Shown one piece after another: positions 1-5,337 of a stretch of 5,447 nt of DNA (position 1 is the first letter of the stretch; each line of letters opens with the position of its first letter). The DNA comes from Pseudomonadota bacterium (GTDB lineage: Bacteria > Pseudomonadota > Alphaproteobacteria > Rhizobiales > Kaistiaceae): NCBI GenBank assembly GCA_023392225.1, contig JAEVZM010000591.1, positions 1 to 5,447 of the forward strand, in the 5' to 3' direction. The position numbers and the translations under genes are program-made. Below the pieces are notes generated by a model that searched no databases, was not told the origin of the DNA, and worked only from the letters and a program-made list of their open reading frames with translations.

Positions 1-63
1 GGCGGGCACGACGAGCGCGGCGGACACCGCGGCGGCGATGAGGGTGGTGCGGATCGGGGTCAT
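1..63 (-). CDS. Start of an exported protein (partial, cut by window edge)
   Basis: Only the first 21 codons are in the window, reading leftward from the ATG at 63-61. They give MTPIRTTLIAAAVSAALVVPA, with a short positively charged start (R5) and an alanine/valine-rich hydrophobic core, as in a Sec signal peptide or a first membrane segment. The start is well supported: GAGGAG lies at 75-70, six bases upstream of the ATG. The mature part is missing, so no family can be named. It lies downstream of the SH3-domain gene on the same strand, but a 592-base gap and a likely terminator separate them, so it is probably its own transcription unit. The gene is inferred from start, Shine-Dalgarno and signal peptide only. 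Confidence 0.6.
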   Translation of the reverse strand, partial: MTPIRTTLIAAAVSAALVVPA

Positions 64-133
64 GGCGGGCTCCTCGTTCGGTCTGACGAAGCGCACCCTC
101 GCAAGCCCCGGCGGAAGCTGCCCTGAACCGGCC

Positions 134-150
134 GTTCATGGGGGATTCAG
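134..150 (+). promoter_or_regulatory. Candidate operator: TTCA direct repeat with 11-base period
   Basis: On the plus strand GTTCA starts at 134 and TTCAG ends at 150; the two TTCA cores (135-138 and 146-149) are 11 bases apart. A further TGAAC at 124-128 forms an inverted pair with the GTTCA at 134-138. The block is about 60-90 bases upstream of the leftward start at 63. A similar 17-base arrangement lies upstream of the SH3-domain gene (1118-1134), in the opposite orientation relative to its gene. Two direct half-sites one helical turn apart are typical of OmpR/PhoB-type response regulators. No regulator is identified here, and chance remains possible. Confidence 0.3.
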
Positions 151-224
151 CTGCCCGGCAGGCGCAGCGCCGGCGACTTTATCCCCGTCTCCAGAACCCG
201 CGCTACACTCCGCCCGTCACTTCC

Positions 225-317
225 CGCCGCGGGGCGGCGCCTGGTACCGGCGCCACGCGTCGCGGGCAGGTGACCGGCGCCCGCGCCGGCGGAATCCCGC
301 TCCGGAGCAATCCCGGC
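225..317. repeat. Cluster of GC-rich inverted repeats in the non-coding stretch
   Basis: Several short palindromes are packed together. GGCGCC at 236-241 faces GGCGCC at 249-254. CCGGCGC at 274-280 faces GCGCCGG at 283-289 with two bases between. GCTCCGGAGC (299-308) is a perfect palindrome, flanked by AATCCCG direct repeats at 293-299 and 309-315. ACCGGCGCC occurs at 246-254 and again at 273-281. There is no credible reading frame. In DNA this GC-rich some short palindromes are expected, so the density is suggestive but not proof of a repeat family. Confidence 0.35.
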
Positions 318-367
318 GGGTCCGGCCGCCGTCCCGGGGTGCTGCCCGGAATGCCCGCCGGCACACC

Positions 368-412
368 GCATGCGCCCGAAAAGTGTGCGCGGTTTTCGGA
401 TGAGAGCATCCG
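368..412. repeat. Degenerate rhizobial-type intergenic palindromic repeat
   Basis: The core is CCGAAAA (376-382), a 10-base spacer, then TTTTCGG (393-399), a perfect 7-base inverted repeat. Outside it lie GCATG at 368-372 and AGAGCATCC at 403-411. CGGATG (397-402) also pairs perfectly with CATCCG (407-412) around an AGAG loop. The order GCATG, CCGAAAAGTG, CGGTTTTCGGA, AGAnCAT matches, from memory, an intergenic palindrome found in many copies in Bradyrhizobium, Rhodopseudomonas and Mesorhizobium genomes. This copy is diverged in the outer arms. It supports assignment of the window to Hyphomicrobiales. Its function is unknown to me. Confidence 0.6.
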
Positions 413-461
413 GCATCTTAAGGGCGTCCGGCCTGCCGCACCCAGACTGGCGGCAGCCGGG

Positions 462-533
462 CGTTCCGGAGAGCGGAACGGGTGGCGACAAGTCGCCGTG
501 GCGGGTGCTCGCCGAGTGCCCTTGATTTGTCTT
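462..533 (+). other. Hairpin series with terminator-like 3' end; possible rightward small RNA
   Basis: Three hairpins follow one another. CGTTCCG (462-468) pairs with CGGAACG (474-480). GGCGAC (484-489) pairs with GTCGCC (492-497), where the two-base loop would force the end pairs open. GGGTGCTC (503-510) pairs with GAGTGCCC (514-521) around a GCC loop. The last stem holds two G-U wobbles that exist only in a plus-strand transcript; the minus strand would have A-C mismatches there. It is followed by a T-rich tail (522-533, eight of twelve bases T). This looks like a rightward intrinsic terminator, yet no rightward gene precedes it. A small RNA ending near 533 would explain it. No convincing promoter is visible, so the call is tentative. 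Confidence 0.3.
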
Positions 534-538
534 GCAAA

Positions 539-555
539 GGCGCCCGAGGGGCGCC
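539..555. repeat. Perfect 6-base inverted repeat between facing terminators
   Basis: GGCGCC at 539-544 and GGCGCC at 550-555 enclose a five-base loop, CGAGG. An alternative longer stem pairs 541-550 with 561-569 with one bulged C. On the minus strand this alternative is followed by CCTTT, so it could act as a backup terminator for leftward transcripts. The evidence is weak on its own. Confidence 0.25.
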
Positions 556-599
556 CGCCACCCTCGGCGCTTCCCCCGGAAGGCGCATCGACGAATGCG

Positions 600-629
600 A
601 AACCCGCACCCGGGGCAGCCGGGCGCGGG
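600..629 (-). terminator. Intrinsic terminator of the SH3-domain protein gene
   Basis: Positions 603-613 and 619-629 form an 11-pair stem around a five-base loop (614-618). Reading leftward the stem is followed directly by TTT (602-600). Ten pairs are Watson-Crick. The remaining one (624 with 608) is a G-U wobble only in a leftward transcript and an A-C mismatch in a rightward one, which favours leftward use. It begins 26 bases past the stop codon of the SH3 gene, a normal distance. The T tract is short, so efficiency is uncertain. Confidence 0.55.
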
Positions 630-655
630 AGCGATGGAGCATGGCCATGCCAAGC

Positions 656-1030
656 CTAGAGCGGGGCGATGTACTTGCCGTAGACCCAGGCGGTGCGGAA
701 CTGGCCCGCGCCGGTGGGGTCGACCCAGGCCTCGCACCAGACGCCGCGCACCGCCTCGCGCTGCTTCCACTTCGGCCAGCCGGCGATGGTGTCGAGCTTG
801 ACGCCGCCGGTGCACTTGCCGGTCATCGACAGCACCACGCCGCTCGGATAGGCGACGAGAATCTTGGAGCTGCTGCTCGGCCAGGCGCGGACGTTGAGCG
901 TGTCCCACTTGGGCACGTCGGCGACCCGCCACGCGAAGAACGCCGAGGCGTTGCCGGGCAGGATGGTGGCGGTCATCGCGGCCACGGCGAGGAGCGCGGC
1001 GGCGGCCGCAGCGACGAATTTTCTCAGCAT
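656..1030 (-). CDS. Exported SH3-like domain protein, 124 residues
   Basis: Residues 1-30 form a signal peptide: MLRK, an alanine/leucine core, then a likely cleavage after ASA (30). The mature part reads KWDTLNVRAWPS (41-52), VVLSMTGKC (65-73), VWCEAWV (97-103) and TAWVYGKYIAPL (113-124). A 'LNVRxxPSxxS' start, central hydrophobic strands, a conserved WC and a final GWVxGxYL-like strand mark the bacterial SH3-like fold, which often binds cell-wall material. C73 and C99 could form a disulfide in the periplasm. The exact role is unknown. The ATG at 1030 is chosen because GGAG (1041-1038) lies seven bases upstream and the signal peptide starts there; an in-frame ATG at 1126 would add 32 residues that spoil the signal peptide. 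It lies 144 bases downstream of the metallo-beta-lactamase-fold gene, with its own possible operator upstream and a likely terminator downstream. Confidence 0.8.
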   Translation of the reverse strand: MLRKFVAAAAAALLAVAAMTATILPGNASAFFAWRVADVPKWDTLNVRAWPSSSSKILVAYPSGVVLSMTGKCTGGVKLDTIAGWPKWKQREAVRGVWCEAWVDPTGAGQFRTAWVYGKYIAPL

Positions 1031-1117
1031 CTCACATCTCCGAAGTCTTCGGGCGGCCTCCCCCGAGACCGTCGCGACATGAGCCAACCCTTCGCCGGCG
1101 ACCATCGCGCCGGGGGG

Positions 1118-1134
1118 CTGAACCATCGCTGAAC
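1118..1134 (-). promoter_or_regulatory. Candidate operator: GTTCAG direct repeat with 11-base period
   Basis: On the minus strand this reads GTTCAGCGATGGTTCAG: two identical GTTCAG half-sites with starts 11 bases apart, about 90-105 bases upstream of the SH3-protein ATG at 1030. Perfect tandem half-sites one helical turn apart in a non-coding gap suggest binding by an OmpR/PhoB-type response regulator. A diverged version occurs at 134-150, ahead of the next exported-protein gene. I see no strong -35/-10 pair between the motif and the SH3 gene. The regulator is not known from this window. Confidence 0.4.
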
Positions 1135-1174
1135 GGAGGGCACCGCGATGTGGCGGCGATCACACGGCCACGCT

Positions 1175-2008
1175 TCAGTAGCCGGGCAGCACCATCACCG
1201 TCGGCATGCGCGGCAGGGTCTCCCGCGACAGCGTCACCACCGGCAGCGGGCTCAGCTCGACCTGGTAGTGGTCCTCGAGCCGGCCGAGGAAGCGGGCCAG
1301 CGTCGCGGTGCCGAAATAGTGCATGGGGATGACCAGCGGCGCGTTGATCTGGCCGAGCACCGCGACCATGTCGTCGACGTTGAGCGTATAGCCGCCGGCG
1401 ACCGGCACCAGCACCACGTCGATCCGGCCGAGCGCGTCGAGATGCGCCGGGGTCAGCGTGTGGTGGAGGTGGCCGAGATGGGCGATGCACAGCCCCGACA
1501 CCTCGAACACGAAGATCGAGTTCATGTCGCGCTGCAGCTCGCCCGACATGCCGAAGCCGCCGCGGATATTGGTGGTGACGTTCCGCACCCAGACGTCGTC
1601 GACGGTGAGGTCGTAGCGGGCCGGCTCGCCGTCCGCGCCCCAGCCGGGCAGGAGATACGTGATCGCCGGGTCGGGCGCGTAGCTGAAATGGCTGGAATGG
1701 GCCCGGTTCATGGTGGCGATGGTCGGCGCCGCCGGCGGCCGGGTGGCGTCGCTGTAGTCGGTGACGATGGTGACGCCGGCCGGGCTCTCGATCAGGAAGC
1801 TGGCATGGCCGAGGAACGTCAGCCGCACCTCGCGATCCATGAGCTGGGCGACGTCGAAGGCCGCCGGGATCACCCGCGGCTCGGCGCCGGCGATGAAGCG
1901 CGGGCAGCGCTCGGGCTCGACCAGCGCCTCTGCGGGCAGCGCCAGCAGCGTGCCGGCGAGCGCGAGGGCAACAGGCGCGAGAGCGGACAGAGAGGCACCG
2001 CGGATCAT
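1175..2008 (-). CDS. Exported metallo-beta-lactamase-fold protein with altered metal-ligand motifs, 277 residues
   Basis: Residues 1-28 are a signal peptide (MIRG, hydrophobic core, likely cleavage after AEA at 28), so it probably works in the periplasm. The mature protein follows the Zn-hydrolase pattern of the UlaG/Lactamase_B_3-like branch: LTFLGHASFLIES (63-75), IVTDYSD (81-87), NRAHSSH (101-107), IAHLGHLHH (175-183), VPVAGGYT (201-208) and IPMH (227-230). The usual HxHxDH is replaced by R102-A-H104-S-S106-H107, and the usual GD after the third-motif histidine is G179-H180. Both ligand aspartates therefore appear to be missing, while H104, H107, H177 and H230 remain. It may bind metal differently or not be a classic hydrolase; its substrate is unknown. 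The ATG at 2008 is favoured over one 14 codons upstream because GGGGGAG (2021-2015) sits six bases before it and the signal peptide starts there. It is 120 bases from the upstream CorC-family gene, so probably separately transcribed. Confidence 0.82.
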   Translation of the reverse strand: MIRGASLSALAPVALALAGTLLALPAEALVEPERCPRFIAGAEPRVIPAAFDVAQLMDREVRLTFLGHASFLIESPAGVTIVTDYSDATRPPAAPTIATMNRAHSSHFSYAPDPAITYLLPGWGADGEPARYDLTVDDVWVRNVTTNIRGGFGMSGELQRDMNSIFVFEVSGLCIAHLGHLHHTLTPAHLDALGRIDVVLVPVAGGYTLNVDDMVAVLGQINAPLVIPMHYFGTATLARFLGRLEDHYQVELSPLPVVTLSRETLPRMPTVMVLPGY

Positions 2009-2014
2009 CGGCGG

Positions 2015-2021
2015 CTCCCCC
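2015..2021 (-). promoter_or_regulatory. Shine-Dalgarno that decides the start of the metallo-beta-lactamase-fold gene
   Basis: On the minus strand GGGGGAG lies six bases upstream of the ATG at 2008. The in-frame upstream ATG at 2050 would place this site inside the coding region and put a charged 14-residue extension before the signal peptide. The downstream start is therefore preferred. Confidence 0.6.
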
Positions 2022-2128
2022 GGATGGCGTGCATGGTCCGTCTTCCGCACATAGCGCGACTAACCGCCACGGCGAGGGGACGCGATGCAGGAACGGGGAC
2101 GGGGGAACCGGGCCGGAGGCCGCGCGCC

Positions 2129-3454
2129 TCACGCCGCCGCGGCAGGCGTCTCCTTGGGGATGGGCGTGATGTGCAGGGCGGTGATGCGGTTCTTGGCCTT
2201 CCTGAGCACCTGGAAGCGGAAGCCGTGGAAGGTAAAGGCCTGGCCCGGCTCGGGAATGATCCGCGCCTCGTGGATGACGAGGCCCGCGACGGTGGTCGCC
2301 GCCTCGTCGGGCAGCTCCCAGCCCATCGCCCGGTTGAGGTCGCGGATCGGCACGGCGCCGTCGACATTCACCGAGCCGTCCGGCTGCGGGCGGACGCCCT
2401 GGACGACGATGTCATGCTCGTCGGAAATCTCGCCGACGATCTCCTCGATGATGTCCTCGAGCGTCACCAGGCCCTGCACCTCGCCATACTCGTCGACCAC
2501 CAGGGCGAAATGCGACTTCCGCTTGAGGAAGGCGTTGAGCTGGTCGGTGACGTCGGTGGTGTCGGGCACGAACCAGGGCTTCTTGGCGATGGCGCGGATG
2601 TCGATCCGGCCGGCATCGTCACCGGCCGCCTTGAGCGCCCGCACCAGGTCCTTGGTGTGGACGACGCCGACGATGTTCTCCGGCTCGTCCTCCCACAGCG
2701 GGATGCGCGTGTACGGGCTGGCGAGGATGTCGTCGACGATCTTGTCGGTCGGCTCGGCGAGGTTCACCGCGTGCATGTTGGTGCGGTGGACCATCACGTC
2801 CGACACCTCGAGCTCGCCGAGGCGGAAGAGGTTGTGGATGAACTCGGCCTGGCTCTCCTCCATCTTGCCGTGCTCGGCCGAGACCTCGACCAGCCCCTCG
2901 ATCTCGGCGTCGGTCAGGATCTCCTGATGCGAGGCCTCGCGGACGCCGAGGAGGCGCAGGATCGATCGCGATGCCGAGTTGAGCAGCCAGTTGAGCGGGA
3001 AGAAGATCAGGTAGGTGATGTGGAGCGGCCAGGCGACCCACAGCGACACCGGCTCCGGCTCGCGGATGGCGAGGGTCTTGGGCACCTGCTCGCCGACCAC
3101 GATGTGGAGCGAGGAGAAGATCAGGAAGCCGATGACGAAGGCGGTGACGTGGAGCGCGGCCTCGGGCATGCCGAGCGGCTCGAGCACCGGCGTCAGCAGC
3201 GCCGCCACCGCCGGCTCGCCGACCCAGCCGAGGCCGAGCGAGGCCATGGTGATGCCGAGCTGGCAGCAGGCGAGATAGGCCTCGATGTGGCGGAGGATGT
3301 GCTGGGTCAGCCGGGCGCCGAAGCGGTTCTCCTCGGCGAGCGCATCCATGCGGAAGCCCCGGGTCTTAACCAGGGCGAACTCGGCGGCCACGAAGAAGGC
3401 ATTGGCGGCGAGCAGAAGGACGGCGATGACAATGCTGAGAAGGGTGCTGCTCAT
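2129..3454 (-). CDS. CNNM/CBS/CorC-type membrane protein (HlyC/CorC family), 441 residues
   Basis: The N-terminal half is a CNNM-type (DUF21) membrane domain. A hydrophobic segment spans about 4-27, then come ITMASLGLGWVGEP (68-81), a segment at about 101-120 followed by the family signature GEQVPK (121-126), and one at about 137-158. A cytoplasmic CBS pair follows: the first from about MVHRTNM (221-227) through the VGVVHTKDL stretch (262-270), the second from about 283 through LVVDEYGEVQGLVTLEDIIEEIVGEI (328-343). Residues of about 350-435 match the CorC_HlyC C-terminal domain. Relatives are linked to magnesium/cobalt efflux or divalent-cation homeostasis; the older 'hemolysin' label is usually unsupported. 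The length is normal and all domains are present. The start is 16 bases after the aroB stop, with GGAG nine bases before the ATG, so it is very likely co-transcribed with aroK-aroB. That order is common in Hyphomicrobiales. The cation it handles cannot be read from sequence. Confidence 0.92.
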   Translation of the reverse strand: MSSTLLSIVIAVLLLAANAFFVAAEFALVKTRGFRMDALAEENRFGARLTQHILRHIEAYLACCQLGITMASLGLGWVGEPAVAALLTPVLEPLGMPEAALHVTAFVIGFLIFSSLHIVVGEQVPKTLAIREPEPVSLWVAWPLHITYLIFFPLNWLLNSASRSILRLLGVREASHQEILTDAEIEGLVEVSAEHGKMEESQAEFIHNLFRLGELEVSDVMVHRTNMHAVNLAEPTDKIVDDILASPYTRIPLWEDEPENIVGVVHTKDLVRALKAAGDDAGRIDIRAIAKKPWFVPDTTDVTDQLNAFLKRKSHFALVVDEYGEVQGLVTLEDIIEEIVGEISDEHDIVVQGVRPQPDGSVNVDGAVPIRDLNRAMGWELPDEAATTVAGLVIHEARIIPEPGQAFTFHGFRFQVLRKAKNRITALHITPIPKETPAAAA

Positions 3455-3470
3455 CGCCCACCGCTCCGGA

Positions 3471-4613
3471 TCATCTCCAGATATTGTCCTCTAGGAACTG
3501 GCGGACCTTCTCGACCGGGACGTCCTTGGCGATGAAGGCCCGGCCGATGCCCTTGACCAGGATGAAGGTCAGCTGGCCGCGCGACACCTTCTTGTCCTGC
3601 GCCATCAGGTCCATCAGCGAGTCGACGTCGATGCCGCCGCCGGGAATCTCGGAGATGCGCGTCGGCAGCCCGACCTCCTTGAGATGCGCCTCGACCCGCT
3701 TCACGTCGTCGGTGCGGCAGTGACCGAGCCGCTGCGACAGCCCGAAGGCGAGCACCATGCCGATCGACACGCCCTCGCCATGCAGCAGCCGGCCGGAATA
3801 ACCGGTCATCGCCTCGAGCGCGTGGCCGAAGGTGTGGCCGAGGTTGAGGAGGGCGCGGATGCCGCTCTCGCGCTCGTCGGCGGCGACGATCGCCGCCTTG
3901 GCCCGGCAGGCCGAGGCGATCGCCTGCTCGCGCTCCGGCCAGCCGGCGGCGACGGCGCGCCAGTTGGTCTCGAGCCAGGAGAAGAAGTCCGGCGCGCCGA
4001 TCAGCCCGCACTTGGCGACCTCGGCATAGCCGGCATTGAACTCGCGCTCGGGCAGCGAATCGAGGATGCCCGAATCGGAGAGGACGAAGCTCGGCTGGTG
4101 GAACACGCCGACGAGGTTCTTGCCGTGCGCGGTGTTGATGCCGGTCTTGCCGCCGATCGAGGAGTCGACCTGCGACAGGAGCGTCGTCGGCAGCTGGACG
4201 AAGCGGATGCCACGCAGAACCGTGCCCGCGGCGAAGCCGGCAAGGTCGCCGACCACGCCGCCGCCGAAGGCGAGCACGACGTCGTTGCGCTCGATCCGCG
4301 CCTCGAGCAGGGCCTCGACCACGGTCTCGAAGGCCGGGAAGCTCTTCGACCCCTCGCCGGGCGGCACTACCACCGCGACATACTCGATGTCGGCCGCATC
4401 CAGCGAGATCGTCAGACGGTGCATGTGATGCGCGGCCACGGTCTCGTCGGTGACGATCGCCACCCGCGCCCCCGGCAGGCGGGCCGCCAGCTCGTCGCCG
4501 ATGGTGTCGATCAGGTCGCGCCCGATCATGATCTCGTAGGAGCGGTCGCCGAGCTCGACCGAAAGGGTGGTCGGCGGGCGGCGCGGCAGGTCGTCAGAAG
4601 GGATCTGGCTCAT
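3471..4613 (-). CDS. aroB: 3-dehydroquinate synthase
   Basis: AroB converts DAHP to 3-dehydroquinate, the second step of the shikimate pathway, in the cytoplasm using NAD+ and a divalent metal. The 380 residues carry the family motifs in order: the NAD-binding GGGVVGDLAGFAA (117-129), PTTLLSQVDSSIGGKTGIN (142-160), and HGKNLVG (163-169). The metal ligands are E198 (in GYAEVAKCG), H260 (in LNLGHTFGHALE, with H264 as the further active-site histidine) and H278 (in LLHGEG), by analogy with the Aspergillus enzyme. K156, N166 and K201 are also in place. Length is usual for the family and nothing is missing. The ATG overlaps the aroK stop as ATGA (4613-4610). No Shine-Dalgarno is visible before it, so translation is probably coupled to aroK. 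A longer in-frame opening reaches 4859, but it runs through aroK sequence in another frame and is rejected. Confidence 0.98.
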   Translation of the reverse strand: MSQIPSDDLPRRPPTTLSVELGDRSYEIMIGRDLIDTIGDELAARLPGARVAIVTDETVAAHHMHRLTISLDAADIEYVAVVVPPGEGSKSFPAFETVVEALLEARIERNDVVLAFGGGVVGDLAGFAAGTVLRGIRFVQLPTTLLSQVDSSIGGKTGINTAHGKNLVGVFHQPSFVLSDSGILDSLPEREFNAGYAEVAKCGLIGAPDFFSWLETNWRAVAAGWPEREQAIASACRAKAAIVAADERESGIRALLNLGHTFGHALEAMTGYSGRLLHGEGVSIGMVLAFGLSQRLGHCRTDDVKRVEAHLKEVGLPTRISEIPGGGIDVDSLMDLMAQDKKVSRGQLTFILVKGIGRAFIAKDVPVEKVRQFLEDNIWR

Positions 4614-5227
4614 GCTGCCGGCACCGTTTCGGCGGGCTCGTTGCCAAGCCAGGACTCGAGCGCGGAGAGGATGTCGGCGATCACGATTTCGTGAGCAACG
4701 TCGCGGGACTGCACGTGGATGTCGGCCTCGGCATAGATGGGATCGCGGTCGGCGAGAAGCTTGTCGACCGTCGCCTCGGGATTGGGCGTCTTGAGCAGCG
4801 GGCGGTTGGAGCGGCGCCGCACCCGCTGGAGAATGAGGTCGCGGTCGGCCTTCAGCCACACCGATACGCCGGCCTCGCGGATCGCGGCGCGGGTCTCGGC
4901 ATTGATGAAGGCGCCGCCCCCGGTGGCGAGCACCTTCGGCGTGCCGTCGAGGAGGCGCTGGATCACCCGGCGCTCGCCGTCGCGGAAATAGGCCTCGCCA
5001 TGGGTCTCGAAAATCTCCGAGATGGTGGCGTTCGCGGCCTGCTCGATCTCGGTGTCGGCATCGACGAAGGAGAGGCCGAGGCGGGCGGCGAGGCGGCGGC
5101 CGATCGAAGACTTGCCGGCCCCCATCATGCCCACCATGACGATGGTCCGCCCCCCGAGGAGGCGCGGAATCCGGGCCTCGACCGGTTCGGCCGTGTCCAG
5201 GTCGGTGGTGTCGTGGGCTGTCGCCAT
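4610..5227 (-). CDS. aroK: Shikimate kinase
   Basis: AroK phosphorylates shikimate at the 3-hydroxyl with ATP, the fifth step of the shikimate pathway. The 205 residues show the Walker A loop GMMGAGKSS (33-41), the Mg/shikimate-binding D56-A-D58, FRDGE (81-85, with R82 a shikimate-binding arginine), GGG (103-105), the lid region NRPLL (141-145) and RDPIYAEAD (161-169). An extension of about 25 residues precedes the first strand, common in alphaproteobacterial versions. The kinase alone is the usual 170-180 residues. The ATG at 5227 has only a weak purine-rich site (GAAAGA) directly upstream, but it sits just behind a strong promoter with a leader of roughly 18 bases, so it is a plausible start. 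It is the first gene of an aroK-aroB-CorC-family operon and ends overlapping aroB by 4 bases. Confidence 0.97.
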   Translation of the reverse strand: MATAHDTTDLDTAEPVEARIPRLLGGRTIVMVGMMGAGKSSIGRRLAARLGLSFVDADTEIEQAANATISEIFETHGEAYFRDGERRVIQRLLDGTPKVLATGGGAFINAETRAAIREAGVSVWLKADRDLILQRVRRRSNRPLLKTPNPEATVDKLLADRDPIYAEADIHVQSRDVAHEIVIADILSALESWLGNEPAETVPAA

Positions 5228-5251
5228 TCTTTCGGGGTCCGTCGTAGGGAG

Positions 5252-5280
5252 CTAGAGCCGCTTTCCCGCCTCGATGTCAA
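5252..5280 (-). promoter_or_regulatory. Sigma70-type promoter of the aroK-aroB operon
   Basis: On the minus strand TTGACA (5280-5275) is a perfect -35 box. A 17-base spacer follows, then CTCTAG (5257-5252) as a -10 box, weak by E. coli standards but acceptable in GC-rich alphaproteobacteria. The predicted transcript would start near 5245 and leave about 18 untranslated bases before the aroK ATG at 5227. It lies in the 110-base gap between divergent genes. Confidence 0.6.
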
Positions 5281-5337
5281 GGCAGGCTCGCGCACCATGC
5301 TTGAAAGCCGGCCGCGGGTGGTCGAAAACAGGCCGTC

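Noticed and set aside
639..650. Perfect 12-base palindrome GCATGGCCATGC just past the SH3-gene stop
   Set aside because: It has no loop or T tract, so it is a poor terminator. A single short palindrome cannot be given a function, and a better terminator lies at 600-629.
138..659. Overlapping open frames in the 64-655 stretch, including plus-strand 138-659 and minus-strand 418-648
   Set aside because: The translations are proline/arginine/glycine-rich without domains, and several frames are open at once. The minus-strand 147-932 frame also overlaps the SH3 gene. GC content explains them.
2092..2128. GC-rich inverted repeat after the CorC-family gene as a possible terminator
   Set aside because: The only stem is GGCC with a three-base loop, and no T tract follows on the minus strand.
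1148..3535. A 795-residue open frame on the plus strand, antisense to the metallo-beta-lactamase-fold and CorC-family genes
   Set aside because: Its translation is arginine-, glycine- and valine-rich with no recognisable domain. It spans two well-supported genes on the other strand and the gap between them. Long antisense frames are common in GC-rich genomes.
3684..4694. A 336-residue plus-strand open frame opposite aroB
   Set aside because: The low-complexity translation is the antisense shadow of a clear aroB gene.
4614..4859. Upstream extension of aroB to an ATG at 4859
   Set aside because: The extension is an arginine/proline-rich reading of the aroK gene in another frame. The ATGA overlap start gives a normal-length AroB.
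5301..5329. TTGAAA with 17-base spacing as a promoter for the right-edge gene
   Set aside because: The matching -10 would be GAAAAC, far from consensus and only about ten bases before the ATG.
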